64,000 nucleotides of DNA. Source: Collybia mongolica. Its lineage: Eukaryota; Basidiomycota; Agaricomycetes; Agaricales; Clitocybaceae. This document shows positions 9,471 through 25,928 of the stretch, in pieces. The stretch is taken from contig JAAXNY010000004.1 of assembly GCA_013420905.1 (NCBI GenBank), forward strand, positions 1,860,001-1,924,000, in the 5' to 3' direction. The position numbers were made by a program, and so were the translations under genes. The notes under the pieces are model-generated. The model did no database searches. It was not told where the DNA came from and saw nothing but the letters and a program-made list of their open reading frames with translations. Position 1 is the first letter of the stretch, and each line of letters opens with the position of its first letter.

Positions 9471-12400
9471 ATGTCCTTCCTATCATTCACCTCCCTCTTA
9501 GCATCCAGTCTCTTTTTCAATGCAGTCTGCGCCAGCATTCCACAGGTCGACTTTGACCTTATGGGAAAAGTTGGTATAGCTGGCGCGTTTGCTGGCCTTG
9601 ATATTTTCCAGAACGCGTCTACCACCGTCTCGTTCGACGCCTCCACTTCCACTCTTCTTTCGCGGTCGTCCGACGGTACATTAACTCGTCTCACCTCTAC
9701 AAATACTGGTGGGCACATATCAGCAGGCTGTTCCCTTTTAGGCGATTTTTACTTTGCGGGCTCCTTCTCCACCATTGACGGTACGGCAGCGGCAAATGTC
9801 GCGTCGTACACGTCTTCTTCCAATAAATTCGACGCTCTCGAGTTGGGTGGCCCCAACGGCGAAGTGGATGCGATGTTCTGTGATACGAAGGATAATAAAT
9901 TGTGGGTTGGAGGCAAGTTCACGTCGCCTGGTTCATCCGTCGCCATTTGGGATCCCAAATCACGAACATGGTCGGAGCCACCATTCGTCGGTGTATCTGG
10001 AGCACAATCCAGAGTTCTATCCATCACCTCCAATTCGTCAGACGCAAGCCTCTTCTTTGCTGGTTCTTTCATCACCTCATTCCAAGGTGACTCGCTGTTA
10101 AACGGCACAAACAATCCCAACGTTCCCTTCTCCCCGGGGGCAACACCCTTTTCATCTTCTCTTGTTCCTCTTCCTTTGCAAGATGCTGAGGTCGATGGGG
10201 CACCGTCATCCCAGGATAGCCAGTTTAGCCATATCAAAAGTATACTTTGTCCGTCAGGAGCAGACGGTCCAGGGAATGCATGGTTCGCTGCCGATGGAAA
10301 TACAGCGGTAGTAACAGTTCGAACTTTCACGTTCATGTCCGCTAACGGCGTCCGTCTTGGTAATACCTTTTTGAGTGATCATGGCACAACTAGGTTCAGG
10401 TTTGTACCACCCTGTTTCGTACACGTTCACAACAGCTAATATTGAACGTTGAATCAGTGTTATCACAATCCCGGACAATAAAGTCCAAACGCTACATTAT
10501 GTCGACCCATCCACGGGACAGATGCAAACGTGTTCTGATCCCTGCCCATTAGGAATCGATCCCAATGTTTTGTATCAGGATTTTATCTTTGATAACACTC
10601 TTACCATAACTGGTATCCAACTAAAACTTTCAGGATTCACTGGTGCCGCCCCAGGCCTTCACATTTTCCAACTCCTTTCATCCGGTGCTTTTGCGTCGTC
10701 CGTCGATTCGAATAATGGCAAATCGTGCTTTGCACCTAATTCGTCAAACACCACCCGCACTGGAAAATGGGACCCAAAAGTCGCGAACACGGATATTGCT
10801 GGGACGATACAAACTGTACTAGTATCGTCAGTAGACATTGGTGCGGCTCCTGGAACAGGTCCCAGCTATACATGGATGCCCTATGTATCTGCCGCCGGCG
10901 ACTACGATATAAATCTCCTTGTCCCGGGATGTAAAAATCTGTTGGATTGCCCCCTACGGACGACAGTTAAAGTCACGGTTTTCCCAGGAAATGGCCTCCA
11001 ACCTTGGGTATCGACCGTCTCTCAACAAAACACAGGCGACGCGACGATCCTTATCTATAGTGGACCAATATTCCCGTCATCTCCAGATTTTGTTGCTACT
11101 ATAACAATGACACTGGCGGACAGCCCAGTCGGAAACGGGCTGGGGGGGAAGTATGAACTGGTGGCAGACAGAGTACAGTTAGTACTTAAGTCAGTTGGTG
11201 GCAGCGCAGGCAGCGGATTGGAGGGGAGTGGGCTAGGTAATGGACAGGGAGGCAAGATCAGCTTTGGATTTTTGGAGTGGCCTCGCAGCATAAGCGGCAC
11301 ACATGACGGCACGAAGACCCTTCCTAACAATACCCAAACATCTTTGGATACTGTTGGATTCGATTTTTTTACAGGTATTGGAGGCACCAACGGCTTAGCC
11401 TCCACACAACCCATTATAACGACTGTCGTTCATCACCCTTCGGGTGATATTTTCTTGGGCGGGAAGTTCACAATCCAATCCGGCGTGGTTTCAGGTATGG
11501 CTAACATAGCCATTTTCAAGGGCGGTAATTTGGTCAGTATCGTAGATGGTGGTCTCAATGGTCCCGTCACATCATTTGTGTTGCATACCGACCGCTTATT
11601 TGTCGGAGGATCCTTCAACGACACAATGCTGGGTTCGACAGGCGGAAAGCTCAATAATATTGCCATGTATGACATGCAAAACAATCGCTGGAGCCCTTTG
11701 GGCACTGGTGTAAATGGTGAAGTCACTAGCCTTGGGCTTACGAACGGACGAGTGCAAGTGGCAGGCAAATTCACCCGGTTATTGAACTCAGCTGGTAGTG
11801 ATACTGGAGCCAGTGCTGCTGGACTCGTGGTGTGGGATATCGCAACGAATGCATGGGTCAATAGTGGTGGATTTTTGGTCGGTGACATGTCATTCATTGG
11901 CAATGGAACATCTGCGCAAATAATCGCCGGCAACGTCGTCGCTTCTCAACGATTTGGAGCCAGTGGTATGGTACTCCTCAAAACTGGTGACAAAGATGGG
12001 CCGAAAGTCACTCCTCTTGGAGTTCAGCTTGACAGTACTGCCGCTGCGATCCCGACAAATTTGACCCCGAGGCGATATGTCCCACGAGCAGCCACTTGGA
12101 TATCCCATGTAAAACTATCACGATTGTTTTCTAGACAAGCTTCATCGACTCAGCTCCCACCACTTCCGGCAGCTCTCCCGGCCCTTGCCCCCGCCGTCCT
12201 GTCGGGCACATTTTGGAAAAATGGTTCTTCCTCCGAAGTTGCCATCATTGGTGGCAATTTCTCCTTCCACAATCAAGGTGATTTCGAGGGTGTTGCCATC
12301 TATGATCCTGAGTCAGGCGGTGTTCAAGGCTTGCGGGGCCCACAAATCAACGGTTCTGTGCGTGCACTTTTAGTCGATGAAAATCTACTTTATGTTGGAG

Positions 12401-14008
12401 GCCATTTCACCATTTCAGGAACGAACGTGAACGGCCTAGCTATTTATGACCTCTCCAAACAGCAATGGGACCTAGTGGCGATTCAGGCCCTCGAACCTAC
12501 CCAAGGTTCCACCGTGGTCGTTCGATCGATCACGAAATCATCCTCTCAAACCAATAAGATAATTGTAGCGGGTTCATTTGCAAAGGCAGGAGCTCTGCGA
12601 TGTCAATCTATTTGCATATTTGATACGGCAAGTAAGCAATGGAATGCCCTTGGTAATGGGATCCAAGGGGAGGTTACATCCGTTGCCTACGCAGGGGTAG
12701 GCTTTTATTGCGAACCCACTGGGTCTGACTCATCGTACTTCTTTTAGCATAATCAAGAGCTGCTTATCGCTGGGGGGTCAATTGCGTTGGCCGATAATCC
12801 TGCCTCCAACGTTGTACAATTCAGTTTCCCCAATATGACATGGACTGCCCTCGGTACATCGACAGAGCTCCCTGGCCCGGTCACAGCTGTAGAAGTTAAC
12901 AATGGTAATGCGAGCAGCGTTTTTGCCGCAGGACGGTCGGTCCATCACATGCAACCTAATGTTTTTTGCCTAACCAGCTATTAATAGGTCGGTGGATGGA
13001 TCATCAACTTTCTTATTGTTCTGGAATGGTGTTCAATGGTCCTCGTTAGGTAAACCTTGAATGTTTTTTTCTGAACCACATTGAGTGACATGTCCACAGG
13101 CTCCACGTTCCAGGGCGAGACAAACGTCGCCCAACTCACGATGGTTCCGTTGCTAGATACACATTCCGCTAACGGCATGATAGAATCCGACCGCATGCTC
13201 ATGGTCTCTGGGCTTCTGTCCGATTCATCGTTTGGAAATGCTTCGTCAGCTTTGTTCGACGGAGAAACCTTTATTCCTTACATTGTTGCCACTACAGCAT
13301 CAGGCGCATCCGGGGCTGTCGCATCACTTTTCCGCTCCTTATCGTCTTTTAGCTTCAATCGCCGCCGTGAGCCCTACCAATTTACTCTCGCTGAATGATT
13401 ACTCAGAATATCATTAGGCTTCTTGGCAACTGGCGTTGTCATTCTAATATCTATTGCAATTGCCGCAGGTGTTGTTTTCCTCTTGGCACTCATGGGAATC
13501 CTCTGGACACTATTTTCTCGACGGGATGATAAATTGAACAAATTTGACGCAGCAGAAGAAGACGACGACGATTCCACCCATCATCGCCCATCATCATTAC
13601 TTGAACACATTAATGCCGCAACACGCACTACGATTTTGGGTGGCAGCCCGTTTGCAAACATGAATGCGGAAAAGGAAGAGGAAAAAATTGCAAGGGAAAC
13701 ACATGACCCATTTGGCCCGGATGCAAGCAATTACATGCGAGCAGAAACACCGTCCGACGCCATGGGAGGGATGCTAGCCGAAGAGACCAGTCGTCCTGCG
13801 CACGCGAGGTACTCTTTCGACGGTACTGGGGAAGGGGAACTACCGATTTCAGCGGGTGCGGAGGTAGAAGTGCTGGATGATCGTGACCCTGCGTAAGGTC
13901 GTCTTTCTCATTTTTAACCATTGTCTAACTGTGACCTATAGATGGTGGTATGCACGCGATATGCGCACAGGTCGCGAGGGAGTGGTTCCGGCGGCCTATT
14001 TGTACTAA
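9471..14008 (+). CDS. rax2: Rax2-like cortical polarity protein with C-terminal SH3 domain
   Basis: Seven exons (9471-10399, 10458-12696, 12748-12935, 12988-13049, 13100-13366, 13418-13892, 13942-14008) join in frame to about 1408 residues; all introns are 36-60 nt with GT...AG ends. It begins with a signal peptide (MSFLSFTSLLASSLFFNAVC). A long extracellular part carries repeated blades such as VGGKFTS, AGKFTR and VGGHFTISG, plus many N-glycosylation sites, as in Rax2. Near residue 1232 lies the single membrane span (VVILISIAIAAGVVFLLALM). The cytoplasmic tail ends in an SH3 domain (YSFDGTGEGELPISAG, EVLDD, WWYARD, GREGVVPAAYL). In yeast Rax2 marks the cell cortex for bud-site memory. An SH3 domain is not part of yeast Rax2. 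Confidence 0.93.
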
Positions 14009-14406
14009 ACTCTCTTGGTCCTCTTTATTTTTGTGCCTTAGTCGACTGCATTTCATGATTTTACTATACCCAATCTAGCTTCTCGCCATTCGTTCTATTC
14101 CATCCATCAGAACTAGCTAATAATCTTCATGCCCCAACACTCAATGAGCCCCCTATATTTGATGTAGTCTTCAGGTAGACGAAATCCAAACCCACTAGAT
14201 ATCCCTGAGCAAATACAATATTGCGGAAAGCGCATAGTATGATGAATGATGGCTAGATCCGATGCGTTTATGGCAATTACAGTTACTAACGTCAACATTT
14301 AGATAATAGCTTAGGTCAATGGAAGAGACTAATCACCTGAAGAACTGAGAGTCCATAAGAGGGGCACAAGGGGAGGCGAGGTGAAAACTTTAGTTACTTG
14401 CTTATA
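14009..14406. other. Convergent intergenic region rax2/rei1
   Basis: Both flanking genes end here, so it should hold two 3' UTRs. I see no coding frame, RNA gene or repeat. Confidence 0.5.
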
Positions 14407-15937
14407 TCAATAGCGGAATGACTCACGATGATCCCTAAAATGCTTCTGAGAGTTGTGAATGAAACCAACTCTGGTTTTGAAGTCCTCACGGCGTTTACTG
14501 TCTCGGAATTCCTGAACGTGCCGCCCAGCTTCTCGGGCCTCACCTCGATTCCTCGCTTTGACAACTTCTGTTCCCGTTCCATACGCTCCGAACCCGCCTT
14601 TGCGTGGAACAAGAGCGGAATTTTTGTCTGCAAGTAGACGACGCACCAGAGCTGCTCCTGAATTTGGATCTTCTGCTTTTCCTCCACGGGGAGCTCCAGG
14701 AAAACATTGAGCATAGTATCTTCGCATCGTACGATGCCCGATGCGCACACCAGAGGGCAATACAAGCTCCAAATCGGAGTCTCCGTAAGTGATCAAGTTG
14801 TCTGAGAGACTCTCATCAGAATCGGAATTTAAACCAGATTCATCATTCGCGAATTCGCCATCCACGACTTCGTCGACATCGTCCTCGTTATCATCCTCTA
14901 AGTCCTCCCATTCCTCCATAAACTCCGTGCCCTGTTTCGGTTTCTGGCTTTTCTTCAATTTTCCCTCAGGGTAAGAGCTGGTAAAGTCATAGTAGTCCGA
15001 TATTTCGAGACGTTCGTCAGGTGAATCGTATGCGATCTTGCAATGACTTTTATCAAGCATGTGTTTCCGAACAGCCCCCAAGGTCCTAAACTCCCTCCCT
15101 TTCCCGTTACAGAATATGCAAACGTTTCCAACGGCAATCTTTTCTCCCAAATAAGAGATCAATCCAGCAATGTCGATGAGGTAATCTGCATCGGGAATGA
15201 AAAATGAATGAGATGACGACATATGTGTGAGGTTCTCCTCCAGCGAAACAGATTCCTGAGAACAGAAGAGACAATGAGAGGAAGATAGCCGTGCTCGCGC
15301 AGCTGCAATCTTCTCGTCCAAGGTTTGGTTGATTTCATCTTCAGAAGCATCATCTTCGATAACCAAAGACATAATATCTAGGCCGGTGGAGGACTGAAGG
15401 ACCACTTTTTCAGTCTCCTCTGAATTATTGAAGGTTTTCACCATGTGGGAGGGGCCGGTACCGTCCTCCGTCGTGGGTGTATGATCCACGGGTTTGGGAT
15501 TCATCGATGCCTTCAACTCGTTTTCCTTGTGCTTCCTAGATACTATGTGTGATTGGTAGGCGCCCTCGGTGGTGTAAGCTTTGCTGAAGTAGGGCCATAA
15601 AGTTGGAGAGCGGCAGATCAAGAAGAGACAGGAGAACTAACTTGCAGGTTTCACAAGCTGATCCTTTCGCAGATGCCGTGACCGCAGTTTCCGCTCTGCG
15701 TTCCATGACTTTCTGATCAAATACGTGTGCACTGACTGGAGGAAGAGATGCGACACGACGTTTCATATTATACCTATGGTGGTCAGAGCGATAGTGGAGC
15801 CCTGTGAAGCATATTAGGCTGCAAAATGTGGTGTAGGTCGGTGACTCACTTTGTTCTTCTGCAGATAGAAATGCTATAGAGCACGAAAGGCATGTAAAGA
15901 GAATTTTGTCGTCTGATGTCGTCGTTGATTGGGACAT
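14407..15937 (-). CDS. rei1: Rei1/ZNF622-type 60S biogenesis factor
   Basis: Exons 15937-15850, 15801-15642 and 15583-14407 give 474 residues. The N-terminal C2H2 finger (FTCLSCSIAF) leads into HYRSDHHRYNMKRRVASLPP, the family hallmark. A second finger is CETCNKAYTTEGAYQSHI, and two more follow (CLFCSQES...HMSSSH and CIFCNGKG...HMLDKSH). An acidic region and a basic C-terminus (LVLPSGVRIGHRTMRRYY) complete the Rei1 layout. Rei1 binds late cytoplasmic 60S particles at the exit tunnel and helps release and recycle Arx1. The last residues after FRDH are less certain, because GTGAGT there could be a donor to a further short exon. Confidence 0.92.
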
Positions 15938-16071
15938 GACTGAGAAGAGATTGATGGAGGAGGGAGAAAGTTTCGATTGCTTAAATAAAATCTATAGCTT
16001 AAGCATAAAATCATTTGATCTGCTTACATCATGCTGACTCGAAACCATACTACCAAGCAATGATGTCATCC

Positions 16072-17492
16072 TTATTTACTAATTTTCTGTACAATAATGG
16101 TTGTATCATCCATCCATCGACAAGACATCTTTACCGTCAACATTCTCGATATCTTTTCTTCATCATTCCCCCCCAGTGCATCTCGAAGAAGAGACAATGC
16201 AAGGTTGATAGGCTGTGGCTCCTGATCCACCGCGTTTCCTATTACCTGGGCACAGTACTTAGCCAGAGCATCCAGCTCAAGGTTCTTTTCATCATATAAG
16301 TCAAGAAGGCCGTCGGAGAACATAACCAGGAAAAAATCTGTCGTCCCCACCGATCTGATGGTCATATGTCGAACATCTGCACGGTTTGAAACATATGGTG
16401 GGGTTAAGTTTCGCCCCAAGAATTCGTCAACCTTCCTTGAGATGGAAAAGCCTGGTGTCTTCCTCATAAAAATCCGGTTGGTATATATGCTCGGTAGTTT
16501 AAAGAGATGATCCCCAATAGCTTACAATGGAATACAGAATATAATTAGCCGCATTCTTACGTCAAGAATCGTAACTTACCTCGCGTGACGGCAATGGCGC
16601 CAAGAACCCGGTCTTCTAGGACACATTCTAATTCTCCAGGGTGTTCTTCCATGATTCGTTCCTTTTCGATTTTGTTCGTTCCATTGTGATATGAACTCAA
16701 GCGCAAACCTTCCCAGTCTCCATTACGTCGTTTGGTCGCGAGAACTGCGTGCCTTAATCATCAGCGATGTGAATGTCATGAAGGGCGAAAGGAGTGAAAT
16801 TACATGCCTGACTGACAGTCGCCTAAACTGGCTACCCACAAGTTTTCCGCTCCGGGGTCAAGAAGAGACACCAGCACGGTTGAGCCCCTCATGCATCGTG
16901 TAATTATCGCAGAGTTTACACCACCGGAATCGGCGTCATTGATAATTGAGTCAATCTCTGCGTCTGAAAGCGTTGAAATGACCTCTGGGGTAGGAAAAAG
17001 ACAAAGGAGATCTTGTGTCATGGTGTTATCTAGTAGAGCAATTGCTTCTTCAAGAAGATTGGAAACATTGATAGGATTGAGTGTCCTATCACCTGTCCTC
17101 TCTACTAGCTTGGCGAGAGCCATTTCAATAATGGGGGGCAGGGCATTCAAGATGTAGTCAACAGTATCATGACCAGCATGCCCTGTTTAAATAATGAAGA
17201 AGGATTAGCTATTATTGACGAAGATCATGAGTTGGGACAAACCATCAAATACCGCGCGAAATCTCCATATCCCATTACTGAGCTTCCAGTCCAAAACAGA
17301 ATATCTATCTTGGTTCTTTGCTTCAGGGTCAGGACACGGTTGAAAAGAAACACAGTCCGTGTCCCCACGCGATTGAGCAGATGAGAGTCGAGATAATTCA
17401 GAGGATAATAAGGGCTCTGAAAGAGAGTCATAGGCCCAAAGTGCGTCTTGTTCTGGCCAACCCATATCGGTATATTTGGGTATCTTGGCCAT
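16072..17492 (-). CDS. PP2C-family phosphatase, Ptc5 / pyruvate dehydrogenase phosphatase-like
   Basis: Exons run from about 17492 to 17243, 17182 to about 16804, 16744-16580 (or slightly longer 5') and to 16072, with introns of 56-61 nt. PP2C motifs appear in order: NQDRYSV, FDGHAGHD (metal site), LWVASLGDCQ, LEDRVLGAIAVTRAIGD, FLVMFSDGLLD and WMDDTTIIV. The conserved leader IPKYTDMGWPEQDALW precedes the core as in fungal Ptc5-type enzymes. In yeast Ptc5 reactivates mitochondrial pyruvate dehydrogenase. The true start is uncertain: the frame continues upstream of 17492 through RLEFHEYI, so a 5' exon with the targeting signal probably lies at 17520-17700. The splice after GDCQ also has two possible donors. 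Confidence 0.85.
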
Positions 17493-17917
17493 GATATATT
17501 CGTGGAATTCGAGCCGGTAATGATCAATCCTGTTGGGGCTGGATGAGTAATGAACTAGAATTTAGACTATGCCCTGGGTAGGAATGATGCATTACCTGAG
17601 CTATTAGACTCAAAGTAACTGTGTAGGACAACGGAGGAAGACTTTTTAAATATGATGTGGTTTGTGGTAGCTGCAAGTTATTCTCTGCTTCTCCGACATG
17701 TTCATTGATGATCTAATAATTATCTGACCCCCATGAGTCAAGCAGCTTAGGTCACATGACTGGAACAATAACCCGCGAGTTGCGCGATCACGTGCTGTTT
17801 GTTCATCAACTTAGAATCAATATTCCATTTTCACCTATCCCCTGTACACCTTGCACTTCGGTCTTGCCGTGTTGGCCTTTGTACAACACTCTCCTTCGGG
17901 TTCGGGCGGCCTCAAGG

Positions 17918-20326
17918 ATGTCGATCACAGTACGTCTTGCTATCTCTTTCTTATTGTTCCTCCATTTCACCTTGTGCAGACCATCTCCTCAGTATCTGTG
18001 CTAAAGCGCGAAATTGACAAATTCAACCACATCCTCAGTGTCCCAGAAACTGAAGACACATGGGAATCCCTATTAAAAGGCATCCAAACCTTCAGTATTA
18101 CGTGCAAGAATGGTGCCTGTGACTGGCCCGAGGAACTCATTCCGGCCCTTCGACTACTTGCACGTCCACTCGTAAGTGCGATGAGCTCTGAACGCACGCG
18201 GCTCTCGGGGGTAGCCATTGACTTCATTGCCTCTGTTGCATCTGGTCTCGGGTCCACATTTGAACCCTTGCTCCAGGTTTTCCTTCCGGTCCTCCTTACC
18301 CTCTCTGGTCGCACTAATAAAGTCATTATTACTCGTGCAAGGGCATGTATAATCGTCGTTATCGAAACAACGCAACTGGCTTCAATTCTTCCGTACTTGC
18401 TTCAATCCATTAAGGATAAATCGACGTCTCTCAGGCTCACAGCAGCCGAAGGGACCCTGGCATGTATGAACTGCTTCAATCCCCCTGACTTGGAGCAAGG
18501 CCCACGAGCTCGAGAGATAGAAGCCGTGATTCGTGCGACAGCCAGAGATGCCAACGCGGATGTCAGGAAAGTTAGTAGGAAAATATTTGAGGCTTACAAG
18601 CTTTTGCTCCCAGACCGCGTTGATAGGTATGTGCCTCCATGTCAACTTTTGATTCGAGCGTGATGTTGATGGAATCTAACGTAGCTTTACTGGACCATTG
18701 ACTCCAACAATGAAGAAATATCTAGACATTAAATCACTCAACATACAATCTCAGTCCACAATCGTCAGTCTAACTTCAAATCTGGAGGCAAGGAGCACTC
18801 TTTCGGCGTCTACTTCCGCTATACCTTCTATCCAACGTCCTGCCCAAAAATCTCAATCTCAGGCTCAACTTTTCAGATCAGCTTCATCCTCGGCTATTTC
18901 TACCGACGAGTGCCCGGAGAAAATCATTAAACCTGTTCGACGTGGGCCAGAGAAGTCTGACATGCTCCCACCTCAATATGTGCCTATCAGATCCACTCAA
19001 CCGAATCATATGGTCTCAGTGTCCCGTTCAGCGTCAGTGGCTGATAGTCGGAAGCTGGCTGTCTATACATTGTCGAGATCAACAACTGAACAAGTAGGAC
19101 TGCCAAAAACCGCTAAACCAAGCGCCACCTCTGCATATCCTGCCCGACCAGCCTCCGCAAGCAGCCTTCTAGATCCCCAACATCGTCCTGGTTCTAATCT
19201 TATTCCTCAGTTGGACTCACAGATTTCGGTCCTGAGCGGGCCACGAAGAGTACCTCTTCCTGAAGTTCCCAAGAAGGCAGCTTTGGCCAGAACTAGGTCG
19301 AAATCTCAGTCAACCTTTAAACCTGCTGGAAACGATTCAGCATCCGCCCGCAAACTCGATGGAGTCAGACCTACGGACAGGCGAAAGGATCATGGTTTTA
19401 TCATGAGGCCTAATATAAGGTCGGCGGTGACAACTACTGTGCCTGTCGAACGTATCTCAAAGGTTCGGGGAGTTACACAACCCACCCTCGCTCAGCTTGC
19501 GCGTACCAGGCCTACCTTAGAACGCAAAGTCCCCACAGCTGTAGTTCTGAAACCCTTATGGGGGGGTCGTCCCGCCTCCCAAGCAGCTGGAAAGAAAGTG
19601 GTGCCCGTTCAGAACTCCATACGACGGGTGCCAGGGTCTTTGGCAGCTCCGCCACGTTCCCCGCCGGAGGGAAGATCAAAAACTCCTATTCAAATCCCAC
19701 TTCCACCATCCCCCTCACCATCGATCACCCGAGCAATTCCTAATTCGAGATCTACAACGCCTTCAGATATTCCTTCTCCAGTACCCCTGTTTGCACCCAC
19801 GAAATTACCGTCAAAAGAGGGAGACGATGATGAGGACATCGACGGAGGACAGACTGGTCGAGATATATCAAACGATACACCATCTAATGTAGAAGTCGTT
19901 GCTCCTACCACCAGTGAATACTCGCGTGACTGCATTCTTGGTGACGAGAATTTGGTGGTAGACGGAATGGTGGCACAAACGAACATTAAAGGGTCGGCGA
20001 CTCCCCAAGGTTTACTGACTCCACAGGGTTATCTTGAGCCAGCTTCGAACAAGACACCTATCTCAGCACTCCTGTCATCTATCCAGCGAGGATTTCTTTA
20101 TACTCCCTCATCGCCGTTGTCACCGCCTCACTCCTATCTACCCCACGGTCCAGCGCCGGACCAAATGAAAGATCTCACCATTCCATTTCCCCTGCATATC
20201 GACAGAGTGAACTCGTCAGATGGAACTAATATCCAAGCAAAAACAAAATTCATGTTTGGGGTAATGAGTAGTGATGAAGCCAGCAGGCATATGCCAGGGG
20301 GTGTGGAGAACCTGAATACCCTCTAG
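17918..20326 (+). CDS. CLASP N-terminal (TOG) domain protein
   Basis: Exon 1 is only four codons (17918-17929) before a GTACGT donor; exons 17980-18626 and 18685-20326 complete about 766 residues. Residues 5-240 are a helical HEAT/TOG region (DTWESLLKGIQTF, ELIPALRLLARPLV, then ADVRKVSRKIFEAYKLL and FTGPLTPTMKKYL), the CLASP_N pattern. The rest is disordered, rich in S, P, R and K, which suits microtubule binding. CLASP proteins promote microtubule rescue. At 766 residues with one clear TOG it is shorter than typical CLASP/Stu1, so it may be a fungal single-TOG paralogue. Confidence 0.82.
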
Positions 20327-20521
20327 CTGATGATGGTTTATATATTTGGGGCTGTTGCCATTCGTATATAAACACAAATTTCTGCGATAGTTCATGGTAT
20401 GCTGCAGATAGATACAGGATGCATATAATGTCGTAGGAAAGTTATCTGTATCGTAGATAATAAGACAATTTATGAATGGGGCAATATAGAAACAACATAC
20501 ACAGGCTCTTCTTGGTCACTG

Positions 20522-20875
20522 TTAGTGAGTCAGGTACTTTCTCCCCTTGGTAAGGCGCCGCCCCAAGATCCTCCTGCCTCCAAGACTCCTCTTCCGTGCC
20601 AGGAAGCCGTGCTTCCGTTTCCTCTTCCTTTGTGAAGGCTGATATTCATTACCTCGCTGCGCGTGGCGCAACTGAAGTAGTGACCCCAGGATTGGGGATG
20701 AAGCCCATACTGGCGGGGCGGATAACGGCTGGAATTGAGGGCGACTGGAAAGCAAGAGGGGTGCTGTATTTGGCAGTGAGATTACGGAAAGCGAGGGACG
20801 GGCTACAAGGGAAGCGGTTGGTAGACGAGGGGGACGCGTCAAAAGCTGGACGAGTGGCCTTGGTAGTCGAGGCAT
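20522..20875 (-). CDS. MRPL34: Mitochondrial ribosomal protein bL34m
   Basis: A single exon of 117 residues. The N-terminal about 70 residues are rich in R, L, S and P without acidic residues, fitting a mitochondrial presequence. The C-terminus is the classic L34 signature: [20 protein letters not shown] then [20 protein letters not shown]34 is a small basic protein of the large subunit that packs against 23S-type rRNA. The gene is divergent from the alanyl-tRNA synthetase at 21004 with 128 bases between them, so two mitochondrial translation genes probably share a promoter. Confidence 0.93.
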   Translation of the reverse strand: MPRLPRPLVQLLTRPPRLPTASLVARPSLSVISLPNTAPLLLSSRPQFQPLSAPPVWASSPILGSLLQLRHAQRGNEYQPSQRKRKRKHGFLARKRSLGGRRILGRRLTKGRKYLTH

Positions 20876-21003
20876 TTGTTGTCGTACTGAGTTATTTTAC
20901 AGCTTGGAAGAGAATGCAACTTTTGCACATCACGTGACCACGGAAACGCCCGTTTCTTGAGTCACAGGTCATTCAGATAACACATATCTGGTGCGGTGGT
21001 TGT

Positions 21004-24652
<3,649 letters not shown>

Positions 24653-25000
24653 ATTACCTATCCTCTAATTTCGTAGGGTATCTTCAGGGTATCTTTTTTT
24701 ATCTGCGTTAAATTTTGTGTGCCACCCAATCCAAATAAATACAACGGAAGATGCCGACTCGACAAATGCGAGTGTGTGCTTAACGACACGATTGCCGTCT
24801 ACCTCAAGTTTTCCAAGGCGTACGCAAGGTAAGGAACATCAACTATTGCTGAAACGAGATAGATGTGACTGTCGGACGGATTCCGTACTCTGGATGATAT
24901 GGATCGATGGATTTAGGAGATGGATCGAAGGACAAACTTTCGGATGTACATGCATGCCATGACTGACTTGCTTCCTAGGCGCCAACAACTTGTTATCACT
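24653..25000. other. Intergenic, upstream of the S18 gene
   Basis: It should contain the 3' UTR of the synthetase gene and the promoter of the ribosomal protein gene. No TATA box near the start, no coding frame and no repeat were seen. Confidence 0.4.
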
Positions 25001-25655
25001 ATGTCTCTCGTTGTTCCCGAGGCCCACCAGCAATTCCAGGTTCGTTCGTTGGAGATTGATACAAGACTACAGCTCCCAACTTACAAATATTCTTTGCGTA
25101 TAGCACATTCTCCGTCTGTTGAATACCAATGTCGATGGAAAGAGGAAAATTATGTTTGCTCTGACAGAAATTAAGGGTGTTGGTCGCCGATACTCCAATC
25201 TGGTCTGCAAAAAGGCCGATGTCGATCTCAACAAACGGTGCGTGAGTTCCAGATGCAGGGGATGGAATTTGAGCTCACATCGGAGGTGCCCAGCGCTGGC
25301 GAATTGAATTCTGACGAGCTGGAACGTATTGTTACCATCATCCAAAACCCTACTCAGTTCAAGATCCCAACATGGTTTTTGAACAGACAAAAGGATATCA
25401 TCGACGGCAAGAACTCTCAGATCTTGTCAAATGGTGTTGACTCGAAACTTCGTGAGGATCTGGAGCGACTAAAGAAAATCAGGGCTCATCGTGGCCTAAG
25501 ACATTACTGGGGGTTGCGCGTCAGAGGCCAACACACGAAGACGACTGGTATGTGGCTGTGACGATCTGTAGAATTCAGAGTCGCGAGAACGTTAACTGGC
25601 ATATTTTACAGGTCGCCGCGGCAAGACTGTTGGTGTGTCGAAAAAGCGTGGTTAG
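25001..25655 (+). CDS. RPS18: 40S ribosomal protein uS13 (S18)
   Basis: Exons 25001-25039, 25104-25237, 25294-25547 and 25612-25655 give 156 residues. The sequence is unmistakable: [56 protein letters not shown], then [18 protein letters not shown] and [13 protein letters not shown]. uS13 sits in the head of the small subunit and contacts the P-site tRNA and the B1 bridges. The introns are 56-64 nt; one interrupts after 13 codons, the typical early-intron layout of fungal ribosomal protein genes. Confidence 0.97.
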
Positions 25656-25928
25656 AAGGCTAGCACACTTTTGAAGGCTGTACTCGTTTTCTGTGCGGCA
25701 GTTTTATCACATTATGACTATCGCAATTTGCATACTGCCCATGTTCGATCTGGATTAAAGATAGAGATTCGGTCATGTGACTCACATGTCTGGAAAGTTC
25801 GCGCGTTGCCTGGTCTTTTCGTACCTGAGCGCTGAGCATTGATATTTTACTTGCTTGACTTGTGATTTGCTACACACGCCCACTCCTTTTTCGAAACATT
25901 GTGGCTAACTAGAGAGAGAGAGATTCAA

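Noticed and set aside
13050..13099. Apparent frame break in rax2 when the acceptor after CATTGAG is used
   Set aside because: The next acceptor (CCACAG at 13099) gives a 50-nt intron and restores the frame, so no break exists.
17225..17527. 100-codon frame overlapping the first PP2C exon
   Set aside because: The other frame holds the conserved NQDRYSV...FDGHAGH sequence and splices correctly; this one does not.
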